NCBI RefSeq assembly: GCF_000176175.1
Contig: NZ_ACZP01000013.1
Span: 372,001-436,000 of the forward strand
DNA from: Vibrio furnissii CIP 102972
Lineage (GTDB): Bacteria; Pseudomonadota; Gammaproteobacteria; Enterobacterales; Vibrionaceae
Reading direction: 5' to 3'
DNA length: 64,000 nucleotides
Positions 52,301 to 59,550 of the stretch are shown in pieces (positions within the stretch are counted from its first letter, which is position 1; each line of letters opens with the position of its first letter). The translations under genes and the position numbers were made by a program. The notes beneath the pieces are model-generated. The model searched no databases. It was given only the letters and a program-made list of their open reading frames with translations, and was not told the origin of the DNA.

Positions 52301-54720
52301 TGACGGCCACGGAAGTGGCAGGATTGGGCGAACAAAAATCCACCGACATTCCTGTACAGCTCAACGAACTGAACTTGGATGAGTTTGCGCCAGAGTTCGA
52401 CCCGAACGATCCGGACAATCCGGATGGTCCCCGTTACGTCTTTTCGTATGATGAAAACAGCAGCGATGCGGATGTGATTGGGACTGTTTCGGCGACCGAC
52501 GGCGATGGCGAAGCGGTGACCTACTCGATCACCACCAACGTGTATAACGATGCTGATGAAGCGCTGTTTGAAATTGATACCAACAGCGGGGCAATTAGTT
52601 TAACGGCCGCGGGCGTGACGGCGTTCTCCAATGACTTTGAGACCACGCCGAACATGCACGACCTCGTGGTGACGGCCACGGAAGTGGCGGGGTTGGGGGA
52701 TCAAAAATCCACCGACATTCCCGTGCAGCTCAATGAGCTGAACTTGGATGAGTTTGCGCCAGAGTTCGACCCGAACGATCCGGACAACCCAGATGGCCCC
52801 CGTTACGTTTTCTCGTATGATGAAAACAGCAGCGATGCGGATGTGATTGGGACCGTTTCGGCGACCGACGGCGATGGCGAAGCGGTGACCTATTCGATCA
52901 CCACCAACGTGTATAACGATGCTGATGAAGCGCTGTTTGAAATTGATACCAACAGCGGGGCAATCAGTTTAACGGCCGCAGGCGTGACGGCGTTCTCCAA
53001 TGATTACGAGACCACGCCGAACATGCATGACCTCGTGGTGACTGCGACGGAAGTGGCAGGATTGGGGGATCAAAAATCCACCGACATTCCTGTACAGCTC
53101 AACGAGTTGAATCTGGATGATAACGCGCCAATTTTTGATGATGCCTATGTATTTACGTATCAAGAAGACAGTGACGAGACACATGTGATTGGCACAGTGT
53201 CAGCAACGGATGCTGACGGTGAAAATGTATCTTACAGCATTAAAACTAATGTTTACGATAGCGAAAATAGAGCGCTGTTTCGGATTAATTCAACGACGGG
53301 CGCTATCTATCTGACCTTAGATGGCGTGAACGCTTTTACCAATGACTATGAACTAGAATCCAATATTCACAATCTGGTCGTAACCGCGACTGAAGTGGCT
53401 GGGTTGGGTGATGTGAAATCCACCGATGTGGATGTCGTGCTTAAAGAGCTGAACCTGAACGAGCCACCAGTTGCAGAAGACTTCACTGTATTGCTGGGAG
53501 AGAGTTCTGAAACAACGATTGTGTTTGATTCTGACGTGGAAGCGGACGACCACATTTCCGACGTCGATGATGACTTTACCGACACGCAATTGAGCATCGT
53601 GATTACCTCACTACCAGACAGTGGGACCTTGTTGTATACCGATGAAAACGGCGTGACTCGAGAATTAACGGCTGCAGATGTTTATGTGGCAAATCAAGTC
53701 GGCGACCCAGTGCTGTTCAATCCTGACAACATAACTTTCGTTCCAGAAGGCAATGAAGTTGTCATTGGTTCAACAGAAGATGGCGAATTGGTTAAGGTTG
53801 ATGACGATTATCAATTTGTTCTTGATAACGGCAATGTTATCTATATCTCTGCATACAAAACGATAGGGAATGACGAACAAGTCTCGCAACAAGTGACGTT
53901 GATCGACACAGTGCAACAAGGGACCGGGCTGTCGGTGGCATCGGGTAACGGGATCAACACGCAAGATACGTTGCATGTCGATTTGAATGAAAACCCGTTG
54001 TATACCATTACGTTTGGTGTCGATGGTTTGAATACCAATCATGCGGCCACGGTAACCTATTATCTCGCCAATGGAGACATCTATACGGAGACCTATCTGG
54101 GCGATGGCGAATACACTTATTCGGCGCCGTCAAATAGCCCCGTCGTTGGGTTGGACTTCACCGCTTCGGATAACGACGGTTCATCCGGTTCAAACTATGT
54201 GGTGACGCATTTGTCGGGTACCGAAACCGTGGTGGATAGCACCAGCTTCACGTATCAAGCCGTTGACTCGGACGGTGAGTTCAGTAATGAAGCGACAGTG
54301 ACACTTGAGGCTGACAGTTCGACGCCGTCATACCACGTGTTCTCTGCGCAAGATGGCGAACCTGTGCTGAATGCCACAGCGGGCAATGATGTGCTGATTG
54401 GTGATGCGCAAGCCAACGTTTTCACTTGGTTGGATGACGCATTGGATAACAGCATTGATGTGGTGAAAAACTTTGAGTTGGGCACAGACAAACTTGATTT
54501 GTCGGCCGTACTGGATGGGGGCACTTTCGAAGATTTACTCGACCAAATTGAAGTGGTGGTCGGTGATGAAGATGTCACCTTACAGGTGTCCTACGATTCG
54601 GGACAAACGCAGTCGATTGTGATCGATAACGGGGTCGAAATCTTTGACATCACGGGGGCGTTATCTGACGCTGCTGCGGATACATTACTGAGTCAAATAG
54701 TTAAAAACGAAACCGTTTAA
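49351..54720 (+). CDS. frhA: FrhA-like giant cadherin-repeat RTX adhesin
   Basis: A 1,789-residue type I-secreted adhesin. Residues 1-89 form a LapA-type retention module, followed by a TAAG site (residues 90-93 in LATAAGGQNG) that matches the LapG protease cleavage motif. Then comes a divergent cadherin-like domain (about 152-270), eight near-identical 123-residue cadherin repeats (271-1254) with DGDG and DYE-type calcium motifs, and a last divergent repeat to about 1370. The C-terminal region has an extension rich in Asn/Thr (about 1375-1630), an RTX/VC_A0849-type secretion signal (NATAGNDVLIG, then FELGTDKLDLSAVL). ATG 49351 has AAAGGA nine bases upstream. V. cholerae FrhA mediates haemagglutination, biofilm and gut colonisation, and its release is controlled by c-di-GMP through LapD/LapG. 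Confidence 0.85.
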   Translation: MSTRTLTPFMLANVTLIIDRQGQFREQAAGEPLRPGDVVVQVSDDPSPTVTAELVNPGNAAPTNLDGEIAQILQQIELGVDPTQNPDLATAAGGQNGSSPTASGTVNRTGDEVLASTSFETQGLESLGLSSTQSIALVDLVSDTVTAVIDTPPTFDPNDPDNDAGPRYSFSYDENRSDSDVIGTVQATDAEGESVTYAITTNVFDSDNNALFEIDAESGEISLTAAGVAAFANDYEETPNVHDIIVTATEVDGLGEQNTTSVLVELSERNLDEFAPEFDPNDPDNPDGPRYVFSYDENSSDAYVIGTVSATDGDGEAVTYSITTNVYNDADEALFEIDTNSGAISLTAAGVTAFSNDYETTPNMHDLVVTATEVAGLGDQKSTDISVQLNELNLDEFAPEFDPNDPDNPDGPRYVFSYDENSSDADVIGTVSATDGDGEAVTYSISTNVYNDADEALFEIDVNSGAISLTAAGVTAFSNDYETTPNMHDLVVTATEVAGLGDQKSTDIPVQLNELNLDEFAPEFDPNDPDNPDGPRYVFSYDENSSDADVIGTVSATDGDGEAVTYSITTNVYNDADEALFEIDANSGAISLTAAGVTAFSNDYETTPNMHDLVVTATEVAGLGEQKSTDIPVQLNELNLDEFAPEFDPNDPDNPDGPRYVFSYDENSSDADVIGTVSATDGDGEAVTYSITTNVYNDADEALFEIDANSGAISLTAAGVTAFSNDYETTPNMHDLVVTATEVAGLGDQKSTDIPVQLNELNLDEFAPEFDPNDPDNPDGPRYVFSYDENSSDADVIGTVSATDGDGEAVTYSITTNVYNDANEALFEIDTNSGAISLTAAGVTAFSNDFESTPNMHDLVVTATEVAGLGDQKSTDIPVQLNELNLDEFAPEFDPNDPDNPDGPRYVFSYDENSSDADVIGTVSATDGDGEAVTYSITTNVYNDANEALFEIDTNSGAISLTAAGVTAFSNDYETTPNMHDLVVTATEVAGLGEQKSTDIPVQLNELNLDEFAPEFDPNDPDNPDGPRYVFSYDENSSDADVIGTVSATDGDGEAVTYSITTNVYNDADEALFEIDTNSGAISLTAAGVTAFSNDFETTPNMHDLVVTATEVAGLGDQKSTDIPVQLNELNLDEFAPEFDPNDPDNPDGPRYVFSYDENSSDADVIGTVSATDGDGEAVTYSITTNVYNDADEALFEIDTNSGAISLTAAGVTAFSNDYETTPNMHDLVVTATEVAGLGDQKSTDIPVQLNELNLDDNAPIFDDAYVFTYQEDSDETHVIGTVSATDADGENVSYSIKTNVYDSENRALFRINSTTGAIYLTLDGVNAFTNDYELESNIHNLVVTATEVAGLGDVKSTDVDVVLKELNLNEPPVAEDFTVLLGESSETTIVFDSDVEADDHISDVDDDFTDTQLSIVITSLPDSGTLLYTDENGVTRELTAADVYVANQVGDPVLFNPDNITFVPEGNEVVIGSTEDGELVKVDDDYQFVLDNGNVIYISAYKTIGNDEQVSQQVTLIDTVQQGTGLSVASGNGINTQDTLHVDLNENPLYTITFGVDGLNTNHAATVTYYLANGDIYTETYLGDGEYTYSAPSNSPVVGLDFTASDNDGSSGSNYVVTHLSGTETVVDSTSFTYQAVDSDGEFSNEATVTLEADSSTPSYHVFSAQDGEPVLNATAGNDVLIGDAQANVFTWLDDALDNSIDVVKNFELGTDKLDLSAVLDGGTFEDLLDQIEVVVGDEDVTLQVSYDSGQTQSIVIDNGVEIFDITGALSDAAADTLLSQIVKNETV
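50161..53112 (+). repeat. Eight tandem 369-bp coding repeats in the adhesin
   Basis: Eight in-frame copies of a 369-bp (123-codon) unit run without gap; starts fall at 50161, 50530, 50899, and then every 369 bases to 53113, where the sequence diverges. The copies differ at only a few positions (for example DVNSG/DANSG/DTNSG, NDYET/NDFES, GLGDQ/GLGEQ), which are mixed between copies as expected from unequal exchange or gene conversion. Confidence 0.95.
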
Positions 54721-54735
54721 CGGATGCAAATCATC

Positions 54736-54762
54736 AAGCCCTTATTCATGCGATAAGGGCTT
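54736..54762 (+). terminator. Hairpin after the adhesin gene
   Basis: 10-bp stem AAGCCCTTAT/ATAAGGGCTT with a 7-base loop, 15 bases after the stop. The following bases are GCTATTGG, not a T-run, so it may act more as a 3' stabiliser or weak terminator. Confidence 0.6.
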
Positions 54763-54846
54763 GCTATTGGTTGGATTTTATAACGTTCTGAATAATAGAT
54801 AACTGTGATATTTCCTGTTGAGTTAGTTGTTATTTGGTGGAGAAAA

Positions 54847-54921
54847 ATGATTGCGGATGAGACACGTTTTGTGTTAACTTCCGCAGCAATCTCGGACAGT
54901 GCTTCCGAGGGATACGCGTAG
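54847..54921 (+). CDS. Putative 24-codon leader peptide of the norspermidine operon
   Basis: A short ORF starting at ATG 54847 with an excellent Shine-Dalgarno sequence (GGTGGAG six bases upstream) and ending in TAG at 54921. The peptide begins MIADETRFVLTSAAISD. It lacks runs of one amino acid, so it is not a classic attenuation peptide of the his/trp type; a nascent-chain arrest mechanism, as for polyamine-linked SpeFL, is conceivable. It overlaps the first hairpins of the structured leader. Translation is inferred from the start signal only. Confidence 0.4.
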   Translation: MIADETRFVLTSAAISDSASEGYA

Positions 54922-55132
54922 TGACCATTCAGGCTGATTGGGACATTACGTAGGGTAGGTATCAGTAAGTCCTTTTACTGATAGACGGGATACTCTTGCT
55001 GTGGGAACAGCATGTGAATGGGATACCCAACATTGAACTCACTTAACTTACACACATTAATCAGCTTTGTACTTCCTCTATGCCCTGTTCGTCAGGACAG
55101 CAGCATAACCGAACCTTGATTCCTGTTTTTTT
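54850..55132 (+). promoter_or_regulatory. Candidate structured leader/attenuator upstream of the norspermidine operon
   Basis: Local hairpins follow one another: CTCGGA/TCCGAG (54891-54909), TATCAGTAA/TTACTGATA (54960-54983, nine pairs) and TGCTGT-GGGA-ACAGCA (54997-55012). GGGATAC occurs three times (54909, 54987, 55020), and GGTATC near 54958 could pair with GATACC near 55022. The region ends with CAGGA (55093-55097), TCCTG (55121-55125) and seven T: a possible terminator, whose CAGGA could pair instead with the CCTG just before it. Reading alone cannot prove a riboswitch; no known class was recognised. Confidence 0.45.
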
Positions 55133-55274
55133 GTGATTTGTCATCAAGCTGATGACCTGCAGTATTTCCGAATTTGTCTGAGGACTCAGTCGGAACGTTT
55201 TGCTATTTGTCATTTCTCAAAAACAACGAACAGCCGAGAAATGAACAGCGGTTTAACCATTCAAGGGGACGAAG
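55133..55274 (+). promoter_or_regulatory. Further inverted repeats just before the first norspermidine gene
   Basis: GTCATCA-AGC-TGATGAC (55140-55156) is a perfect hairpin or operator. TTCCGA (55166-55171) and TCGGAA (55190-55195) flank the palindrome CTGAGGACTCAG (55178-55189). CATTTCTC (55211-55218) pairs with GAGAAATG (55236-55243). The gene's Shine-Dalgarno AAGGGGA follows at about 55263. A promoter between the possible terminator and the gene cannot be excluded. Confidence 0.4.
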
Positions 55275-58160
55275 ATGAGTACAGCCTTTGAAGTCGATAA
55301 CACTATCGCAACCATGTTTACCAACCAAGTACCAGTTCTAGAAGGTACTTATGACCTTACTCCAGATGAAGTTTTGATTGAACAAGCAGAGCACGAATCT
55401 GAAGTACGTTCATACCCACGCCGTATACCTATCGCCATCAAACAAGCGTTTGGCTGTTTGGTTGAAGACACGCGCGGTCAGATCTTCCTAGACTGTCTGG
55501 CGGGCGCAGGTACTTTGGCACTGGGTTACAACCACCCAGAAATCAACCAAGCTCTGAAAGATCAACTGGATTCAGGTCTGCCTTACCAAACGCTGGATAT
55601 TGCAACCAAAGCAAAAACCAACTTTATCAAAGCAGTAAAAGCATTCCTGCCGGAAGAGCTGGGTAATAACTGTGTGATTCAGTTTTGTGGTCCATCCGGC
55701 GCTGACGCCGTAGAAGCCGCAATCAAACTGGCAAAACAAACCACCGGTCGCAATACCATGTTTGCGTTCCGCGGTGCATACCACGGTATGACCAACGGTA
55801 CGATGGGGATGATGGGTAACCTGAATACCAAAGCACGTCGTACTGGCCTGATGTCTGACGTTCACTTTATGCCATTCCCATACAACCTACGTTGTCCGTT
55901 TGGCCTAGGTGGTGATGAAGGCGCGAAAGCCAGCATCCGTTACATCGAGCGTCTACTGAACGACGACGAAGCAGGCATCATGAAACCAGCGGCGATCATC
56001 GTTGAACCGGTACAAGGTGAAGGCGGTGTTATTCCTGCGCCAGCATTCTTCCTGCGCGAACTTCGCCGCATCTGTGACGAATACGGCATCCTGCTGATTT
56101 TTGATGAAATCCAGTGTGGTGTGGGTAAATCTGGCTACAACTTCGCTTTCGAAGAAGCGGGTATCGTACCGGACGTACTGTGTTTGTCGAAAGCGATCGG
56201 CGGCGGCATGCCAATGTCTCTTCTTGTGATCAACAAGCAGCATGACACATGGCGTCCAGGTGAACACACGGGTACATTCCGTGGTAACCAGCTGGCAATG
56301 GTCTCGGGTGCCAAAGCACTGGAAATCATTGAGCGCGATAACCTGGTTGAACAGGCAAACATCAAAGGCCAATACCTACGTATGGGTCTGGAAAAAATTC
56401 AAAGCCGCGTGAACTGCATTGCAGAAGTACGTGGTAAAGGTTTGATGCTGGGTCTGGAAATTCAAGATCCAAGTGGCGAACTGAACAAATTTGGTGAGCC
56501 AAAATCGGCACCTCAACTGACTCTGGGCATTCAGCGTGCAGCGCTGGAGCGTGGTTTGATGGTTGAAAAAGGTGGCCGCGAAGGTTCTGTGATTCGTTTC
56601 CTTCCACCGTTGATCATCTCTTTTGAGCAGATCGACTTTGCCCTGCGCACACTGGAAGAAGCGATTCTTGCCGCTGGTGGCGGTCAGAAAGATCCAGAAC
56701 AAGCAAACCAAGAGTGGAAAAAACACTTCATTCATACCGGTCACATGGGCAGCCAAGAGTTCTCACAAGTGATGAACCACACCACTGCTGCAATGAAAGC
56801 CGTATTTGAAGAAGTGAACGCGCCGTATTCAGGCATCGACCCGAAAGCGCTAGAAGAAGCGATTTACGCGGTTGATCTGGATAACAAAAACGCATCGCTG
56901 AAAGACGTGATCTCTGACACTGCGGAACTGGTTGCGAAGAACTCAATCATCGTTCAGCACCCAGACTGCATTGCGCACCTGCACACACCACCCCTGATGC
57001 CTTCTGTTGTTGCGGAAGCGATCATCGCATCGCTGAACCAATCCATGGATTCATGGGATCAGTCGTCTGCGGCAACGTTTGTTGAGCAGAAAGTGATTGA
57101 CTGGATGTGTGAGAAGTACGAACTGGGCGCGCAAGCGGACGGTATCTTCACCAGCGGTGGTACGCAGAGCAACCAAATGGGCCTGATGTTGGCTCGCGAC
57201 TGGATTGCGAATAAACTGAGCGGCCACTCGATTCAGAAACTGGGTCTGCCAGAGTACGCGGACAAACTGCGTATTGTATGCTCGAAGAAATCTCACTTCA
57301 CTGTTCAGAAGTCTGCTTCTTGGATGGGTCTTGGTGAGAAAGCCATCTTGGCGGTTGACGCGCTACCAAACGGTACAATGGATGTGACGAAGCTGAACGC
57401 TGTTGTTGAACAAGCGAAAGCGGAAGGTCTGATCCCATTTGCGATCGTTGGTACGGCAGGTACAACGGACCACGGTGCAATCGACGACTTGGTGACCATC
57501 GCTGATGTTGCAGAGAAGCACGAGATGTGGATGCACGTTGACAGTGCCTACGGCGGCGCGCTGATTCTGAGCAGTCATAAAGCTCGTCTGAGCGGCATCG
57601 AACGTGCGCAATCAGTGAGCGTGGACTTCCACAAGCTGTTCTTCCAAACCATCAGCTGTGGCGCATTGCTGCTGAAAGATAAAAGTAACTTCAAGTTCCT
57701 GCTGCACCATGCAGATTACTTGAACCGCGAACACGATACACTGCCAAACCTGGTAGACAAGTCGATCGCGACCACAAAACGCTTTGACGCTCTGAAAGTG
57801 TTTATGACCATGCAAAACGTGGGTCCTAAACAAATGGGCGCAATGTACGACCACTTGCTTGACCAAACTCAACAAGTGGCCGAATTGGTTCGTCAGCATA
57901 AAGCCTTCGAGCTTTTGGCTGAACCATCTTTGTCTACTGTGTTGTTCCGCGCAGTAAACAGCCAAGCGTCTGATATGGATGAATTGAATAAAGTCGTTCG
58001 TATGCAGGCATTGGTACGTGGTGTCGCTGTACTTGGCGAAACCATTGTGGATGGCAAAACTGCCTTGAAATTCACAATCTTGAACCCATGCTTGAAGATT
58101 TCGGACTTCGAATCTTTACTGGCTAAAATTGAAACTCTAGCGGAAGAGCTAGCGAAATAA
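55275..58160 (+). CDS. Fused L-2,4-diaminobutyrate aminotransferase / decarboxylase
   Basis: A 961-residue bifunctional PLP enzyme. The N-terminal half (about residues 30-460) is a class III aminotransferase with PLP lysine K306 in CLSKAIGGGMP; it makes L-2,4-diaminobutyrate from aspartate semialdehyde and glutamate. The C-terminal half (about residues 490-961) is a group II decarboxylase with PLP lysine K787 in SVDFHKLFFQ; it makes 1,3-diaminopropane. In vibrios these two activities are fused (VC1625 in V. cholerae), the first steps of the norspermidine pathway. It is followed by the carboxynorspermidine dehydrogenase gene after 15 bases. Confidence 0.93.
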   Translation: MSTAFEVDNTIATMFTNQVPVLEGTYDLTPDEVLIEQAEHESEVRSYPRRIPIAIKQAFGCLVEDTRGQIFLDCLAGAGTLALGYNHPEINQALKDQLDSGLPYQTLDIATKAKTNFIKAVKAFLPEELGNNCVIQFCGPSGADAVEAAIKLAKQTTGRNTMFAFRGAYHGMTNGTMGMMGNLNTKARRTGLMSDVHFMPFPYNLRCPFGLGGDEGAKASIRYIERLLNDDEAGIMKPAAIIVEPVQGEGGVIPAPAFFLRELRRICDEYGILLIFDEIQCGVGKSGYNFAFEEAGIVPDVLCLSKAIGGGMPMSLLVINKQHDTWRPGEHTGTFRGNQLAMVSGAKALEIIERDNLVEQANIKGQYLRMGLEKIQSRVNCIAEVRGKGLMLGLEIQDPSGELNKFGEPKSAPQLTLGIQRAALERGLMVEKGGREGSVIRFLPPLIISFEQIDFALRTLEEAILAAGGGQKDPEQANQEWKKHFIHTGHMGSQEFSQVMNHTTAAMKAVFEEVNAPYSGIDPKALEEAIYAVDLDNKNASLKDVISDTAELVAKNSIIVQHPDCIAHLHTPPLMPSVVAEAIIASLNQSMDSWDQSSAATFVEQKVIDWMCEKYELGAQADGIFTSGGTQSNQMGLMLARDWIANKLSGHSIQKLGLPEYADKLRIVCSKKSHFTVQKSASWMGLGEKAILAVDALPNGTMDVTKLNAVVEQAKAEGLIPFAIVGTAGTTDHGAIDDLVTIADVAEKHEMWMHVDSAYGGALILSSHKARLSGIERAQSVSVDFHKLFFQTISCGALLLKDKSNFKFLLHHADYLNREHDTLPNLVDKSIATTKRFDALKVFMTMQNVGPKQMGAMYDHLLDQTQQVAELVRQHKAFELLAEPSLSTVLFRAVNSQASDMDELNKVVRMQALVRGVAVLGETIVDGKTALKFTILNPCLKISDFESLLAKIETLAEELAK

Positions 58161-58175
58161 AGGTAAACGGATACT

Positions 58176-59420
58176 ATGTCAATTCTACAGATTGGGGCGG
58201 GCGGCGTTGGCTGGGTTGTCGCACATAAAGCGGCACAAAACAACGACGTGCTGGGTGATATTACCATTGCTTCTCGTTCAGTTGAGAAGTGTGAGAAGAT
58301 CATTGAATCAATCAAGGGCAAACAAAACTTGAAAGATTCTACTAAGAAGCTAGAAGCGCGAGCAGTAAATGCTGACGATGTTGACGCACTAGTAACGTTA
58401 ATCGAAGCGGTCCAGCCTGATCTGGTGATCAACGCTGGCCCGCCTTGGGTTAACGTACCAATCATGGAAGCCTGTTACCGTGCAAAAGTGTCCTATTTGG
58501 ACACTTCTGTTGCGGTGGATCTATGCTCTGAAGGCCAGCAAGTGCCAGAAGCGTACGATCCTCAGTGGGCATTCCGCGAAAAATTCAAACAAGCAGGCAT
58601 CACCGCAATTTTGGGCGCTGGTTTTGATCCCGGTGTGGTGAGTGTGTTTGCAGCGTATGCCGCAAAACACCTGTTTGATGAGATTGATTCCATCGACGTG
58701 ATGGACATCAACGCGGGCGACCACGGCAAGAAATTCGCGACGAACTTCGATCCTGAAACCAACATGTTGGAAATTCAGGGCGACTCTTTCTTCTGGGAAG
58801 AGGGAGAATGGAAGCGCGTACCATGCCACTCTCGTATGATGGAATTTGATTTTCCTCAATGTGGTCCTTTCAAAGTGTACTCAATGGCACACGATGAAGT
58901 TCGCTCACTGAAGGAATTTATTCCTGCAAAACGTATTGAGTTCTGGATGGGCTTCGGTGACCGTTACCTGAACTACTTCAACTGCATGCGTGACATTGGT
59001 CTGCTCAGTCCGGATCCGATTGCACTTCAGGATGGTACCGTGGTTCAACCACTGCACGTTCTGAAAGCACTGTTACCGGATCCGACCTCTTTGGCTCCAG
59101 GATACAGCGGTTTAACCTGTATCGGTACTTGGGTTCAAGGCAAGAAAAATGGTGAACAGCGTAGTGTATTCATTTACAACAACGCTGATCACGAAGTCGC
59201 TTACAAAGATGTTGAGCATCAGGCGATTGCATACACCACGGGTGTACCAGCAATCACAGCTGCGCTGCAATTCTTCCGTGGCGAATGGGCTGACGCTGGC
59301 GTGTTTAACATGGAGCAGCTCAACCCAGACCCGTTCCTCGAAACCATGCCGTCGATCGGCTTGAGCTGGAACGTGCAGGAATTACAACCGAGCCAACCGG
59401 TGATCAACATTCTTGATTGA
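58176..59420 (+). CDS. Carboxynorspermidine dehydrogenase/synthase
   Basis: A 414-residue NADPH-dependent enzyme of the saccharopine dehydrogenase-like family. The N-terminal GAGGVG motif is at residues 7-12 (ILQIGAGGVGWVVAHKAA), and the middle has the family's NAGPPWVN segment. It condenses 1,3-diaminopropane with aspartate semialdehyde to carboxynorspermidine. Position between the diaminopropane-forming fusion gene and nspC confirms the assignment. A terminator-like hairpin lies downstream before nspC. Confidence 0.93.
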   Translation: MSILQIGAGGVGWVVAHKAAQNNDVLGDITIASRSVEKCEKIIESIKGKQNLKDSTKKLEARAVNADDVDALVTLIEAVQPDLVINAGPPWVNVPIMEACYRAKVSYLDTSVAVDLCSEGQQVPEAYDPQWAFREKFKQAGITAILGAGFDPGVVSVFAAYAAKHLFDEIDSIDVMDINAGDHGKKFATNFDPETNMLEIQGDSFFWEEGEWKRVPCHSRMMEFDFPQCGPFKVYSMAHDEVRSLKEFIPAKRIEFWMGFGDRYLNYFNCMRDIGLLSPDPIALQDGTVVQPLHVLKALLPDPTSLAPGYSGLTCIGTWVQGKKNGEQRSVFIYNNADHEVAYKDVEHQAIAYTTGVPAITAALQFFRGEWADAGVFNMEQLNPDPFLETMPSIGLSWNVQELQPSQPVINILD

Positions 59421-59461
59421 TCGAAGCGACTAAAAGGCATAACACCTTTTGGTTCTGAAAC

Positions 59462-59492
59462 AAACAGCCGTCATTCGTGATGGCTGTTTTTT
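59462..59492 (+). terminator. Terminator-like hairpin inside the norspermidine operon
   Basis: AACAGCC-G-TCA-TTCG-TGA-T-GGCTGTT: a strong stem with a TTCG tetraloop, followed by TTTTCC, 40 bases after the dehydrogenase stop and 59 bases before nspC. It could be a partial terminator lowering nspC expression relative to the first two genes. Confidence 0.75.
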
Positions 59493-59550
59493 CCATTTTA
59501 AAGATTCAGAAACTGTTGCGATTAATGCGCAGCATTTAGGAACCGACACG

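Noticed and set aside
51862..52335. 157-codon ORF on the minus strand inside the adhesin repeats
   Set aside because: It repeats with the 369-bp period and is an antisense shadow of the repeat frame; no start signal.
50161..53112. Possible CRISPR array
   Set aside because: The repeats are 369 bp, contiguous, without spacers, and in frame in a coding sequence.
55020..55130. Known riboswitch such as GEMM (c-di-GMP), lysine or ykkC types
   Set aside because: None of the conserved cores I remember for these classes is present; I therefore leave the element as an unclassified candidate.
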